Source of the DNA: Afipia sp. Root123D2
GTDB lineage: Bacteria > Pseudomonadota > Alphaproteobacteria > Rhizobiales > Xanthobacteraceae
Direction: 5' to 3'
DNA: 59,929 nucleotides
NCBI RefSeq assembly: GCF_001425835.1
Contig: NZ_LMDP01000006.1
Coordinates: 1-59,929 of the forward strand
Part shown: positions 8,942 to 17,526 of the stretch, one piece after another
Layout of the letters: every line of letters begins with the position of its first letter
Position numbering within the stretch: position 1 is the stretch's first letter
Made by a program: the position numbers and the translations under genes
The notes under the pieces: model-generated
Seen by the model: the letters and a program-made list of their open reading frames with translations, nothing else
The model's database searches: none
Told to the model about the DNA's origin: nothing

Positions 8942-9265
8942 CAGGCGCTTACGGCGCTCTTGATGGCTCTTGAGGAGCCGTTCTTATTCCTCTTCCAATT
9001 TAGAGTTGTTGCAATATGAAAATTTTTTCAGGTGCAGTTGTGCGGCACGCGCATTCTCGCGCTACGACAGTGCAGTCGAATGCCACATCACGTCTAACGC
9101 GATTCAGGCGAAGAACTGGCACGCATCGGTCGGCATCGTCTCGACCGTTTTTGATGGCCGCACTCGGGACAGGTGATCGTCGATATCAATTGCATCGATC
9201 ATGCTTTCCTTGTTCGGCTGCGTCGATGACAGCCGCCAATGACATTGGCGATGTCATTGGGCCCT
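8942..9265. other. Intergenic region upstream of fdsG
   Basis: 324 bases between the fdsG start and the cusA stop, both on the minus strand. The half next to fdsG (about 8980-9030) is AT-richer and must hold the fds promoter, but no clear -35/-10 pair can be named. A small hairpin GGCTC-TTGAG-GAGCC lies at 8965-8979, inside the probable 5' leader of fdsG. A perfect palindrome lies at the other end, just after cusA. No convincing open reading frame was seen. Confidence 0.5.
9236..9260. repeat. Perfect 10-bp inverted repeat next to the cusA stop
   Basis: CCAATGACAT and ATGTCATTGG flank a 5-base spacer (TGGCG). The structure begins 6 bases beyond the cusA stop codon on the minus strand. No T-run follows, so it is not a classical Rho-independent terminator. 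It could be an mRNA 3' stem-loop protecting the cus transcript, or a protein-binding site. Confidence 0.6.
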
Positions 9266-12200
9266 TCATTCGACAGGCCCCGGAACGAGGGCATGTCCGA
9301 CTCTCCCGGCGCGGGCAGACGGCTGATGATCGTCACCGTCCTTTAGCCGAAAGCCCTTCACCAGTCCGAAGATCGCCGGGATCACGATCAGTGTCAGCAG
9401 CGTCGACGAGATCATGCCGCCAATCATCGGCACGGCAATGCGCTGCATGATTTCGGAGCCCGTGCCGGTGCTCCACATGATCGGCAGCAGGCCGGCCATG
9501 ATAGCCACCACCGTCATCATCTTGGGCCGCACGCGCTCGACCGCGCCCGCCATGATCGCGTCGTAAAGATCGCGCCGCGAGACCGGCCGGTCCTGCGCCT
9601 GCCGCAGCACCTTCACCTCGGTCCAGGCCTGATTTAGATAGATCAGCATGACGACGCCGGTTTCCGCGGCGACACCGGCCAGCGCGATAAAGCCGACGGC
9701 GACCGCAACCGAGAGATTGAAGCCGAGCGCCCACATCAGCCAGAGCCCGCCCACCAAGGCGAACGGCAGCGAAAGCATGACGATCATGGTTTCGGTGACC
9801 GAGCGGAAGTTGAGATAGAGCAGAAGGAAAATGATCAGGAGTGTCACCGGCACGACGACCTTCAACCGTGCCGTAGCACGTTCGAGATACTCATACTGGC
9901 CGCTCCAGGCCACGTAATAGCCGGGCGGAAACTGGATGCTGGCCTGCACCGCGCGTTGCGCATCGGCGACATAGCCGCCGAGATCGCGATCGCGGATATC
10001 GACATAGATGTAGGTCGCGAGTTGCCCGTTCTCCGTCCGGATCGAGGTCGGGCCGCGCGCAGGCGTTACGCTCGCAACCTCTCCCAATGGCACGGCCCCA
10101 CCGCCCGGCATCGGAACGAGAATATCGCTTGCGATCGCCTTCGGATTATCGCGGAGACCGCGCGGATAACGCATGTTGACGGTGAAGCGCTGCCGGCCTT
10201 CGACAGTGCTGGTCACGCTCTGGCCGCCCAGTGCGGTCGCGATCGTGTCCTGCACGTCCTGCACCATGATGCCATATCGCGACAGCGCCTCGCGATTCGG
10301 CGTGATCTCGAGGTAGTAGCCGCCAAGCGCGCGCTCGGCGTAAGCCGACGATGTCCCCGGGACAGCCTTGAGCACCTGCTCGATCTGCCTGGCGAGTTTG
10401 TCGATTCCAGCCAGATCGGTGCCGATGACCTTGACACCAACCGGCGTGCGGATGCCGGTCGAAAGCATGTCGATGCGCGCCCTGATCGGCATGGTCCATG
10501 CGTTGGATACGCCGGGAAACTGCAGCGCCTTGTCCATCTCGGCGATCAGGCTGTCGATCGTGACCCCGGAGCGCCATTCCTCGTTCGGCTTGAGCTTGAT
10601 GATGGTCTCGAACATCTCCATCGGTGCCGGGTCGGTGGCCGTCGTCGCGCGGCCAGCCTTGCCAAAGACCGATGCAACCTCGTGGAAGGAGCGGATGATC
10701 CGGTCCTGGGTCTGCATCAGTTCGGCAGCCTTGGTCACCGAGATGCCGGGCAAAGTCGTCGGCATGTACAGCAGCGTACCTTCATTCAGGTTCGGCATGA
10801 ACTCGGTCCCGAGCTGCCGCGCGGGCCAGACCGAAACCGCGAGGACACAGACGGCAAGCAGGATCACCAGCACCTTCGCGCGCAGCACGCCCTTGATCAC
10901 CGGCCGATAGACCCAGATCAGGAATCGATTCAGCGGATTCTTGTGCTCCGGGATGATCCGGCCGCGAACGAAAATCACCATCAGCGCCGGAACCAGCGTG
11001 ATTGACAGCAACGCCGCCGCCGCCATTGCAAAGGTCTTGGTGAAGGCGAGCGGACTGAACAACCGCCCCTCCTGCGATTCAAGCGTGAAGATCGGCATGA
11101 ACGAGACGGTGATGATCAGAAGGCTGAAGAACAGCGCCGGCCCCACTTCGGACGCCGCATCGATCAGGATCGAGATCCGCGATTGACCGTCCTTGGCTCG
11201 CTCGAGATGCTTGTGCGCGTTCTCGATCATGACAATCGCAGCGTCGATCATGGCGCCGATCGCAATCGCGATGCCGCCGAGACTCATGATGTTGGAGCCG
11301 ATGTTCAGCAGCTTCATCGCGCCGAACGCCATCAGGACGCCGACCGGCAGCATCAGGATGGCGACGAGCGCGCTGCGGACATGCAGCAGGAATGCGATGC
11401 ACACCAGCGCGACGACAATGCTTTCTTCGATAAGCGTGTGCTTGAGCGTCGCGATCGCCGCATTGATCAGATTCGAGCGGTCGTAGACCGGCACGATCTC
11501 GACCGATTTCGGCAGGCTTGTCGCGATCTCCTTGAAGCGCTTCTTGACGTTGTTGATGACGTCGAGCGCGTTCATGCCAAAGCGCTGCAGCACGATGCCG
11601 CTCGCCAATTCGCCCTCGCCGTTGAGTTCGGCGATGCCGCGCCGCTCGTCCGGACCAAGTTCGACACGCGCGACGTCGCGCAGGAGCACGGGCGTGCCGT
11701 TGTCGGTCTTCAGGACGACGTTTCCGAGATCGTTGATGCTCTTGATATAGCCCTTGCCGCGGATGACGTACTCGAATTCGGAGAGCTCGACGGTGCGGCC
11801 GCCGACGTCCGCATTGCTGGCGCGGATCGCATCGCGCATCTTCTGCATGGTGATACCGAGATCGCGCATGCGCTGCGGATCGAGGATGACATTATACTGT
11901 TTGACGAACCCGCCGACGCTCGCCACCTCCGCGACACCTTCCGCCTTGGCGAGCGCGAATTTCAGATTCCAGTCCTGAATCGTTCTTGTTTCCGCGAGGT
12001 TCAGCTCCTTCGACATGACGGCGTACTGATAGACCCAGCCGACGCCTGTCGCATCCGGGCCGATTGTCGGCGTAACGCCTGCAGGCAGCCGCGAAGCCGC
12101 GCTGTTGAGGAATTCAAGCACGCGGGAACGCGCCCAGTAGATGTCGGTGCCGTCTTCGAAAATGACGTAGACGAAGGACACGCCGAAAAACGAGAACCCG

Positions 12201-12448
12201 CGCACGACCTTCGATTTCGGCACCGTGAGCATGGCCGTGGTCAGGGGATAGGTGACCTGATCCTCGATCACCTGCGGCGCCTGCCCGGAATATTCGGTGT
12301 AGACGATCACCTGGGTATCCGAGAGATCCGGAATGGCATCGAGCGGCAGATGGATCAATGCATAGATGCCGGCCGCGACGGCAAATCCGGTGCCGAACAG
12401 CACCAGCAGCAGGTTGCGTGCCGACCACGCGATGACGCGGGCGATCAT
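9266..12448 (-). CDS. cusA: Cu(I)/Ag(I) RND efflux pump, inner-membrane subunit CusA
   Basis: A 1060-residue HME-type RND transporter with the family's full length: an N-terminal helix, a large periplasmic domain, a helix bundle, a second periplasmic domain and a second bundle. The three methionines that bind Cu(I)/Ag(I) in E. coli CusA are conserved in context: LLYMPTTLPG, APMEMFETIIKLKP and WTMPIRARIDML. This favours the monovalent-ion CusA group over zinc/cobalt CzcA. The pump uses the proton gradient to move periplasmic metal outward together with CusB and an outer-membrane channel. Its start overlaps the cusB stop (ATGA). No outer-membrane partner is encoded nearby, so one must come from elsewhere. 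Confidence 0.93.
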   Translation of the reverse strand: MIARVIAWSARNLLLVLFGTGFAVAAGIYALIHLPLDAIPDLSDTQVIVYTEYSGQAPQVIEDQVTYPLTTAMLTVPKSKVVRGFSFFGVSFVYVIFEDGTDIYWARSRVLEFLNSAASRLPAGVTPTIGPDATGVGWVYQYAVMSKELNLAETRTIQDWNLKFALAKAEGVAEVASVGGFVKQYNVILDPQRMRDLGITMQKMRDAIRASNADVGGRTVELSEFEYVIRGKGYIKSINDLGNVVLKTDNGTPVLLRDVARVELGPDERRGIAELNGEGELASGIVLQRFGMNALDVINNVKKRFKEIATSLPKSVEIVPVYDRSNLINAAIATLKHTLIEESIVVALVCIAFLLHVRSALVAILMLPVGVLMAFGAMKLLNIGSNIMSLGGIAIAIGAMIDAAIVMIENAHKHLERAKDGQSRISILIDAASEVGPALFFSLLIITVSFMPIFTLESQEGRLFSPLAFTKTFAMAAAALLSITLVPALMVIFVRGRIIPEHKNPLNRFLIWVYRPVIKGVLRAKVLVILLAVCVLAVSVWPARQLGTEFMPNLNEGTLLYMPTTLPGISVTKAAELMQTQDRIIRSFHEVASVFGKAGRATTATDPAPMEMFETIIKLKPNEEWRSGVTIDSLIAEMDKALQFPGVSNAWTMPIRARIDMLSTGIRTPVGVKVIGTDLAGIDKLARQIEQVLKAVPGTSSAYAERALGGYYLEITPNREALSRYGIMVQDVQDTIATALGGQSVTSTVEGRQRFTVNMRYPRGLRDNPKAIASDILVPMPGGGAVPLGEVASVTPARGPTSIRTENGQLATYIYVDIRDRDLGGYVADAQRAVQASIQFPPGYYVAWSGQYEYLERATARLKVVVPVTLLIIFLLLYLNFRSVTETMIVMLSLPFALVGGLWLMWALGFNLSVAVAVGFIALAGVAAETGVVMLIYLNQAWTEVKVLRQAQDRPVSRRDLYDAIMAGAVERVRPKMMTVVAIMAGLLPIMWSTGTGSEIMQRIAVPMIGGMISSTLLTLIVIPAIFGLVKGFRLKDGDDHQPSARAGRVGHALVPGPVE

Positions 12449-13896
12449 GGCTTGGCCCCCATGGTCTTGTCGTGACCGGAGTGATCGCTGGCCGGCGAAT
12501 TGCCTGCCTCGGCAAATCCTTTCAGAGCTGCTTTCAGATTGCTTTCGGCGTCGATCAGGAAGTTGGCGGAGGTGACAACCGCTTCCCCTTCGGCAAGACC
12601 GTCGCGGATTTCGACATAGCTTTCTCCGCGCCGCCCGAGTTTTACCTCGCGCGGCTCGAACCGTCCCTGCCCTTTGTCGACCAGCACCGCCTGCCGGTTG
12701 CCGGTGTCGAGAACCGCGCTTTCGGCCACGGTGAGAACCGGCGCCTGATTCCCGGTGTCGATCTCGGCATCGACATACATGTCGGGCAGCAGCGCTTGAT
12801 CGGCGTTCTGCAACTCGACACGCACCCGCGCTGTGCGCGTCTCCTTGTTGACCTGCGGATAGACCACGCTGATCCTGCCGTCGAAGTGACGGCCGGGATA
12901 ACTGCGCGCCCGCACGATGGCTGGCTGGCCAACAGCGATGCTGCCGAGATCACGCTCGGCGACATCCACGATCGCCCACACCAGCGAGATGTCGGCAATA
13001 CGAAACAGCACGTCGCCGGGCTGGGCGCGCATCCCTTCAATGGCGTTGCGCTGCAGGACAATGCCGTCCCGCGGCGCGGACCACTGGATGGTGGTGGGAA
13101 CGGTCCGGCTTTTCTCGATCTCCGCGATCGCGGGCTCCGGAACGTCGAGATTGAGGAGTTTCTGGCGCGAGCCGCGGCCATAGGCCCCAATGCTGCTGGT
13201 GATCGGCGAATTGATCGTCGAGACATAATCCGCGGCGGCGGAGGCGACGACGGGACTGTAGATGTCCATCAGCGGCTCGCCCTTCGCGACACGGCTGCCG
13301 GTCGTCACGTCCGCGACCTTGTGCACATAGCTTTCAGCGCGCATCGCGATGACCGAGACCCGGCGCTCGTCGAGCTGGATCGTGCCGGGGGCTCGCACCA
13401 GCACCTTGATCCGTCGTCGCTCGGCAGGCTCGGACGTGACGCCGGTCCGCTGGATCTTGCCCGGCGACAATTTCACCGACCCGTCGTCGCTGTCGTCGCC
13501 CTCATAGACGGGAATGTAATCCATCCCCATCGAATCCTTCTTCGGCACGGGCGAGGTGTCCGGAAGCCCCATGGGATTGCGATAGTATTTGATCTTGCGG
13601 GCGTCCTTGACGTCGGCCGTATCCGTGGTCGGCGGAGAATCCGGCTCGTCGAAGCCGGCGCCGGCCGGAACCGGGCGATAGTCGCGGCCGTCGTCGGTTT
13701 TCTTCGGCGTCAGGGAATAAAGCGGCTTGCCGTCCGGATGCTGGAAATAGGCCGGCGCATCTGTATCCGCTGCGACCGCGGCGGATACGACCGGATAGTC
13801 CGCGGGCTGCAGTCGCAGCGCACGTCCGGTAACGAAAGCGACGCCTGCCGCTGCGATGATCGCAACGGCGGTCGTGAAGAGGCCTGAGCGGGTCAT
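12445..13896 (-). CDS. cusB: Cu/Ag efflux periplasmic adaptor CusB
   Basis: A 483-residue membrane-fusion protein from the ATG at 13896, which overlaps the stop of the upstream FixH-like gene. An N-terminal hydrophobic segment (LFTTAVAIIAAAGVAFVTG) anchors or exports it. Two regions near residues 60-140 resemble heavy-metal-binding (HMBD/YHS-like) motifs: YFQHPDGKPLYSLTPKK and YYRNPMGLPDTSPVPKKDSM, the latter ending MGMDYIPVY. The lipoyl, alpha-hairpin and beta-barrel domains of a RND adaptor follow (SRVAKGEPLMDIYSP, ISLVWAIVDVAERD). It links CusA to the outer-membrane channel and can hand metal to the pump. The C-terminal tail is His-containing (DHSGHDKTMG). Confidence 0.92.
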   Translation of the reverse strand: MTRSGLFTTAVAIIAAAGVAFVTGRALRLQPADYPVVSAAVAADTDAPAYFQHPDGKPLYSLTPKKTDDGRDYRPVPAGAGFDEPDSPPTTDTADVKDARKIKYYRNPMGLPDTSPVPKKDSMGMDYIPVYEGDDSDDGSVKLSPGKIQRTGVTSEPAERRRIKVLVRAPGTIQLDERRVSVIAMRAESYVHKVADVTTGSRVAKGEPLMDIYSPVVASAAADYVSTINSPITSSIGAYGRGSRQKLLNLDVPEPAIAEIEKSRTVPTTIQWSAPRDGIVLQRNAIEGMRAQPGDVLFRIADISLVWAIVDVAERDLGSIAVGQPAIVRARSYPGRHFDGRISVVYPQVNKETRTARVRVELQNADQALLPDMYVDAEIDTGNQAPVLTVAESAVLDTGNRQAVLVDKGQGRFEPREVKLGRRGESYVEIRDGLAEGEAVVTSANFLIDAESNLKAALKGFAEAGNSPASDHSGHDKTMGAKP

Positions 13897-14300
13897 TTCT
13901 CGGCCGTCACGACCAGCTTGTTTTCGACAGTACCGGTCTCGCCCTGCACTTTTGCGCCGAGCGAAAGCTGCCATCGGCCAGCCATGCTGAAGTTGGCCTT
14001 GAACCGATAAGTCCCCGGTTCCTCACCCGGCATCGGAGTGACCTTCGTCGCCATCTCCTTCATGCCGTCCGGCGCCATGTCGAGCCGGGTCGCGAAGATC
14101 ATCGCATCGGGCACCGGTTTTCCGGTGGTCTTGTCAACCAGCCGCACCGTCACGATCCGATCCGCACCGGCCTGAACGGTCGGCTGCACGAGCTTGAATT
14201 CGTAGTTCTTGATGTCGGCGTGAGCGGGCACGGCGATGCCCGTCAATGCAGCGCCGAATAGCGCGGCCGCAGCGGCACGCGTAAAATGGAACGTCTTCAT
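13893..14300 (-). CDS. FixH/YtkA-like secreted protein of the copper cluster
   Basis: A 135-residue protein from the ATG at 14300. A signal peptide of about 28 residues ends VPAHA, so the mature protein is periplasmic. The remainder resembles the FixH/YtkA Ig-like fold: YEFKLVQPTVQAG, VRLVDKTTGKPVPDAMIFATR and a late GRWQLSLGAKV strand. Such proteins often sit next to copper efflux or copper-oxidase genes and may assist metal handling. It overlaps cusB by ATGA, which places it firmly in the operon. Its precise role is not known. Met residues (MAPDGMKEMATKVTPM) in the middle could bind Cu(I), but this is inference. Confidence 0.78.
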   Translation of the reverse strand: MKTFHFTRAAAAALFGAALTGIAVPAHADIKNYEFKLVQPTVQAGADRIVTVRLVDKTTGKPVPDAMIFATRLDMAPDGMKEMATKVTPMPGEEPGTYRFKANFSMAGRWQLSLGAKVQGETGTVENKLVVTAEK

Positions 14301-14397
14301 GATTTCAGATCCTCGATATGTCTGACTTGCCGCCACGGCGGCATACAACGATGCGCGCGCCATTCGGCACGCGAGCAATCACGCGCTTGCGCGCGGG

Positions 14398-14796
14398 TCA
14401 GACGTTCGTTCGAGGAGGATGGTCGGGTGGCTTGGCGCCAAGACCGTCGACCAGAAGATCGTCGGTCGGAAGAAGAGCCTTACGCACGGGATGGCGCTCG
14501 ATCAGCGAAGCCAGGCCGGACGGGCTGGGAAGAGAAACCGTCAGCATGCACAGCCCCACGAACGGACATCCGTCGCAGGTCTTGCTTTTGGTCTGGTCGG
14601 GACAGCAGGGCATGTCGTCGGACATTCCCTGCATATGGGACATGGCCTGCATGTGGCCCTGCATCTGGCTGTCCGCCGCCATTGCCGGCGCGCCCAATAT
14701 CGGTACCGCCAGCGGCGCGAGCAGGAGCCCGGCCCCGACGAAAAGCACAATCCAGAAATTGGCCAGCCGCTTCAGATGCATGCCTCTTTTTCGCAT
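14398..14796 (-). CDS. Met/His/Cys-rich small exported protein
   Basis: A 132-residue protein, or 127 residues from an ATG at 14781; neither start has a strong ribosome site. After an N-terminal hydrophobic segment and a likely cleavage after APAMA comes a Met/His-rich stretch (QMQGHMQAMSHMQGM), then a Cys-rich segment (DMPCCPDQTKSKTCDGCPF). Both are suited to copper or silver binding. The C-terminal third is unremarkable. It resembles small DUF2946-type proteins associated with copper genes, although this is not certain. It lies 97 bases upstream of the FixH-like gene and is probably the first gene of the cus operon. Confidence 0.65.
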   Translation of the reverse strand: MRKRGMHLKRLANFWIVLFVGAGLLLAPLAVPILGAPAMAADSQMQGHMQAMSHMQGMSDDMPCCPDQTKSKTCDGCPFVGLCMLTVSLPSPSGLASLIERHPVRKALLPTDDLLVDGLGAKPPDHPPRTNV

Positions 14797-15188
14797 GTCC
14801 GGCTTGGACCTGCAAACAGGCGAAGTATCACGATTGCGGCAGAAAGTCTGGGAATGGACCCACCGATCATTTCATGGGGCGAGCTTGGCCGTTAAGCCGG
14901 CAGCGCCCTGCCGGTCGCTGTCCGCGATGACCTGGCAACCATGACGCGACGTTCAACTGAAATGCCATGATCGGTCGAACATAGCCGCCTGTCGTCTGAG
15001 CCTCGAACACCATATGGGCCAAGTTCAGCGCCGGTTTCCGCGTGGGTGTTGGTTGAAGTATGCGTCGGAGCAATGCTATATCGCGCTATCTCAATTCGGT
15101 CACAGATCGCGAGATCAAATGCCGGCTTTAAAGGCCAATAGAAAGCGGGCGCGCTCTATCGAGGCGAGAATCTCGACAACCAGTTCAG
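14797..15188. other. Intergenic stretch upstream of the cus operon
   Basis: 392 bases. The end adjoining the Met-rich gene should hold the cus promoter, but no copper-regulator palindrome (CueR-like) was recognised. Overlapping short frames run through it without recognisable domains; the best-looking one encodes MPALKANRKRARSIE from 15120 to 15232. Base composition drops compared with the cus genes, marking the start of the accessory region. Confidence 0.4.
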
Positions 15189-15389
15189 ATGAGCTCAGCG
15201 ATGCTGTTCTGCAAAACCTGTCTGGATCTTGATGGTGTCGAGAGCAGCGCTGTGATCGAGACGGATGTGACGAACGAGGTCACTGGAGCTCAGTTTCCAG
15301 CATTCGTCTGCGAACGATGCAATTCACAAGACCGCATAACGCGGGCAACCTGTAAGAATTTCGCCCCAACAACCAGCCCGAAAAGCTAA
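15189..15389 (+). CDS. Possible small two-CxxC protein
   Basis: A 66-residue reading frame with paired cysteines, FCKTC at residues 7-11 and CERC about 30 residues later, the spacing of a small zinc-ribbon. No recognisable family and no strong ribosome site ahead of the ATG. It overlaps another small frame on the same strand. It may be real or may be a chance frame in degraded DNA. Confidence 0.28.
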   Translation: MSSAMLFCKTCLDLDGVESSAVIETDVTNEVTGAQFPAFVCERCNSQDRITRATCKNFAPTTSPKS

Positions 15390-15412
15390 GGCCAATTTCA
15401 AGACCCGCTCAG

Positions 15413-16456
15413 CTAGAAGTCGCGTTTCGGTGTTGTTGGTTCCAGCTTCGCCGCATTTCTCAGTGCAGCTAAAGAAGCTCGGCAACCAAGATTTATGTCG
15501 TCGCTGTAGGTTGAAGCACCAAAAGTACGAGCCAGTTCGGTTAAATTCGCCAACTGGCGAGCCCGTCCTCCAGCTGCTTTCCAGGCCTCGTCCTTCTTCG
15601 CCTTGGACAAAGGGCTTTCGTCTTCGATCTTGCGGATAAGTGCCTTCGCGTTCGCAATCTCCTCGTCGCTGATCATCTGAACCAGGTAACCGTTTCGCAT
15701 TTCATAGCAAGCTTTCACCGCGACGTAGCTCTCGTAGGCTTGTCGGAGCAGTAAGTTCGTCGATCGGCGAAACTGCGGCTGGAGAAATGGCGATCTTTTT
15801 TGGCAGTTCAAGCATCTCGAACTCTTTGCGGGCGACCTCGCTACCTTTCGCTATTGCCTCACGATACCAATCAGCCGCCTTATGAGTGTCTGCTCGAACA
15901 GCGATACCCCTTGCATACATATAGCCTAGAGCTCGATAGGCATTGAGATTACCTTGATTGGCCGATCGATGGACCCATTCCAAACCATGAATTTGGTCTT
16001 TGGAGACGCCTCGGCCCGTGATCAATCCAAGACCTAACATCAGCTGTGCGTCAGCATTTCCCTGCTCGGCAGCCTGTCGGTACCACTCGGCCTCACCTTT
16101 CAGTGCGGGGTTCATGACCATGTAGAAGCCCTTGGCTTCATCCTTTGGTACGCCAGTCCCGGAGACATAACGATCTCCCAGGATCCGTAGCTGCATCGCG
16201 CGTCTTCTTGTTCGGCAGCCTTAGTCAACCACTTTACGGCTTCAACTTCATCGCGAGCAATCCCGCGTCCCGCGGCGTATATGAAGCCGAGCCTAGATTG
16301 TGCCGGAGCAAAGCCTCGCTCAGCGGCGATCCGAAACCAAGAATAAGCAGCATCGCTATTGATCGTGAATGGAGACCGGCCTTCGGCATAAATGATGCCA
16401 ATGTTGTAAGCAGCTACCGCATTGCCTTGCTTGGAGGCCATCTGAAGAGCTTCCAT
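15413..16456 (-). pseudogene. Frameshifted Sel1-repeat protein
   Basis: Three overlapping minus-strand frames together read as one protein. The first (16456 to about 16195) and second (16196 to about 15740) carry Sel1 repeats: AAYNIGIIYAEGRSP, AQSRLGFIYAAGRGI, AQLMLGLGLITGRGV and AYRALGYMYARGIAV, each about 36 residues long. AAEQEDA in the first frame joins directly to MQLRILGDRYVSGTG in the second near 16197, and a second shift near 15740-15800 leads to a C-terminal helical region in a third frame. The N-terminus also lacks a signal peptide: an in-frame stop lies about 60 bases upstream of the first ATG. Sel1 proteins are usually scaffolds for protein contacts. Two frameshifts point to a decayed gene; sequencing error is the alternative. 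Confidence 0.72.
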
Positions 16457-17255
16457 CTTCTTATGCGGTTGACGGCCTTTCCCGTAAGCGCGCCAGCTGC
16501 AGCCAATACCGAGAATTCAGTGGATGTTTTTGGACCGCCGCCTTGCACGCTGGGGTCGCCATATCGGGCGTGAGCTGTTCGATGGGAATGGCCTTCCGAC
16601 CATCATCGCTATCGCCACTAGCGTATGTTCACCCGTAGCTAAGCCGCGTTTCGCACGCAGGTGTAAATGTCTACTTCTAACCCAAAGCGGACGTACTTGC
16701 TGCGAGTCCAATCAATTCGGAAGTAGGAAAAGGCTTGCAGAAGCAGCACCACGCTGCCGTCCTCGTATTCTCAATCCATCCTATAGAACAAGGCACCATT
16801 TCGATTGAGCTCCCGCTTAAAGGCCACGCTGTCGCACCGTCTCGATAGCGCGCGTATTTCGATCTCTGGTCGCCTCCGCTATTGGCATTAAGCGGACCTG
16901 ACACGTCGAGCTATATCAGTCACTGAGCAAAGCGGACCTCGCTGTTGCGCGCTTCAAGGAAATGCCATCGCGGACGAAGCCAGATGCGTAAGCATGCTTT
17001 ACTCATTCTAAGTTATTTCATATCTGGCATTGGGCGGCCGCGTCCAAGAACCTTGTTACTGTCAGCGACATGGACTAGCGTCGTTGTTCTGATGCTTCCC
17101 TTCCGGCTATTTCCGCAGAGAGAAGGTGATGATGCGTCTTTTCCTTGCTCCGACATCTTCGTACTTCGCTATCATAGGATAATTGCCTCACCGCTATCGA
17201 AGCGGAGATGTCTGTTCGCGCTCGCCGTTGAGGTTCCGAATGGAGGAGGTCTCTA
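16457..17255. other. Long stretch without a recognisable gene
   Basis: About 800 bases between the Sel1 pseudogene and the small secreted protein gene. Short frames exist on both strands, but none shows a domain, a good ribosome site or consistent codon use. The last 100 bases should hold the promoter of the sulfatase operon; TATCAT and TAGGATAAT near 17170-17185 are possible -10 elements. GC content is clearly lower than in core genes, which suits decayed or acquired DNA. Confidence 0.45.
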
Positions 17256-17513
17256 ATGAAACTATCGATCGCGTTATCGTCGTTGCTGCTAACCGGGTTC
17301 GTGGTTGCGGGCAGCGAGCCGGCCAGTGCCGTCGTGTACTGCCAATACGTCTCCTATCCCGCCGGCTGCATTGTGAGGCCCGGCGTTGTGCTGCGGCCCC
17401 GCCCGGTCGCGCGAGCCGTGGTGACCCCCGGCGTCGGTGCGAGAGGCGTTGGAGTTCGGCCAGGAACGCCGATGAATCGCGGCGGCCCAGTTAATAGGGT
17501 CGGCAGACGCTGA
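17256..17513 (+). CDS. Small secreted protein upstream of the FGE gene
   Basis: An 85-residue protein with a strong ribosome site (GGAGGAGGT) ahead of the ATG. The first 25 residues are a clear signal peptide ending EPASA. The mature part starts VVYCQYVSYPAGC, with two Cys that could form a disulfide, and continues as a Val/Pro/Gly/Arg-rich low-complexity tail. No catalytic motif is visible. It ends 13 bases before the FGE gene and is probably co-transcribed with it and the sulfatase. Similar small proteins with this N-terminus are, from memory, common in Bradyrhizobium relatives. Function unknown. Confidence 0.72.
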   Translation: MKLSIALSSLLLTGFVVAGSEPASAVVYCQYVSYPAGCIVRPGVVLRPRPVARAVVTPGVGARGVGVRPGTPMNRGGPVNRVGRR

Positions 17514-17526
17514 GGGCGGTTAGCCC

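Noticed and set aside
9540..9640. An apparent insertion RQAQDRPVSRR in CusA as a possible repeat-derived peptide
   Set aside because: It lies in a variable cytoplasmic loop of CusA and similar length is normal there; no DNA repeat flanks it.
16945..17256. A 103-codon frame with a hydrophobic stretch upstream of the small secreted protein
   Set aside because: No ribosome site, no family resemblance and overlap with the probable promoter of the sulfatase operon.
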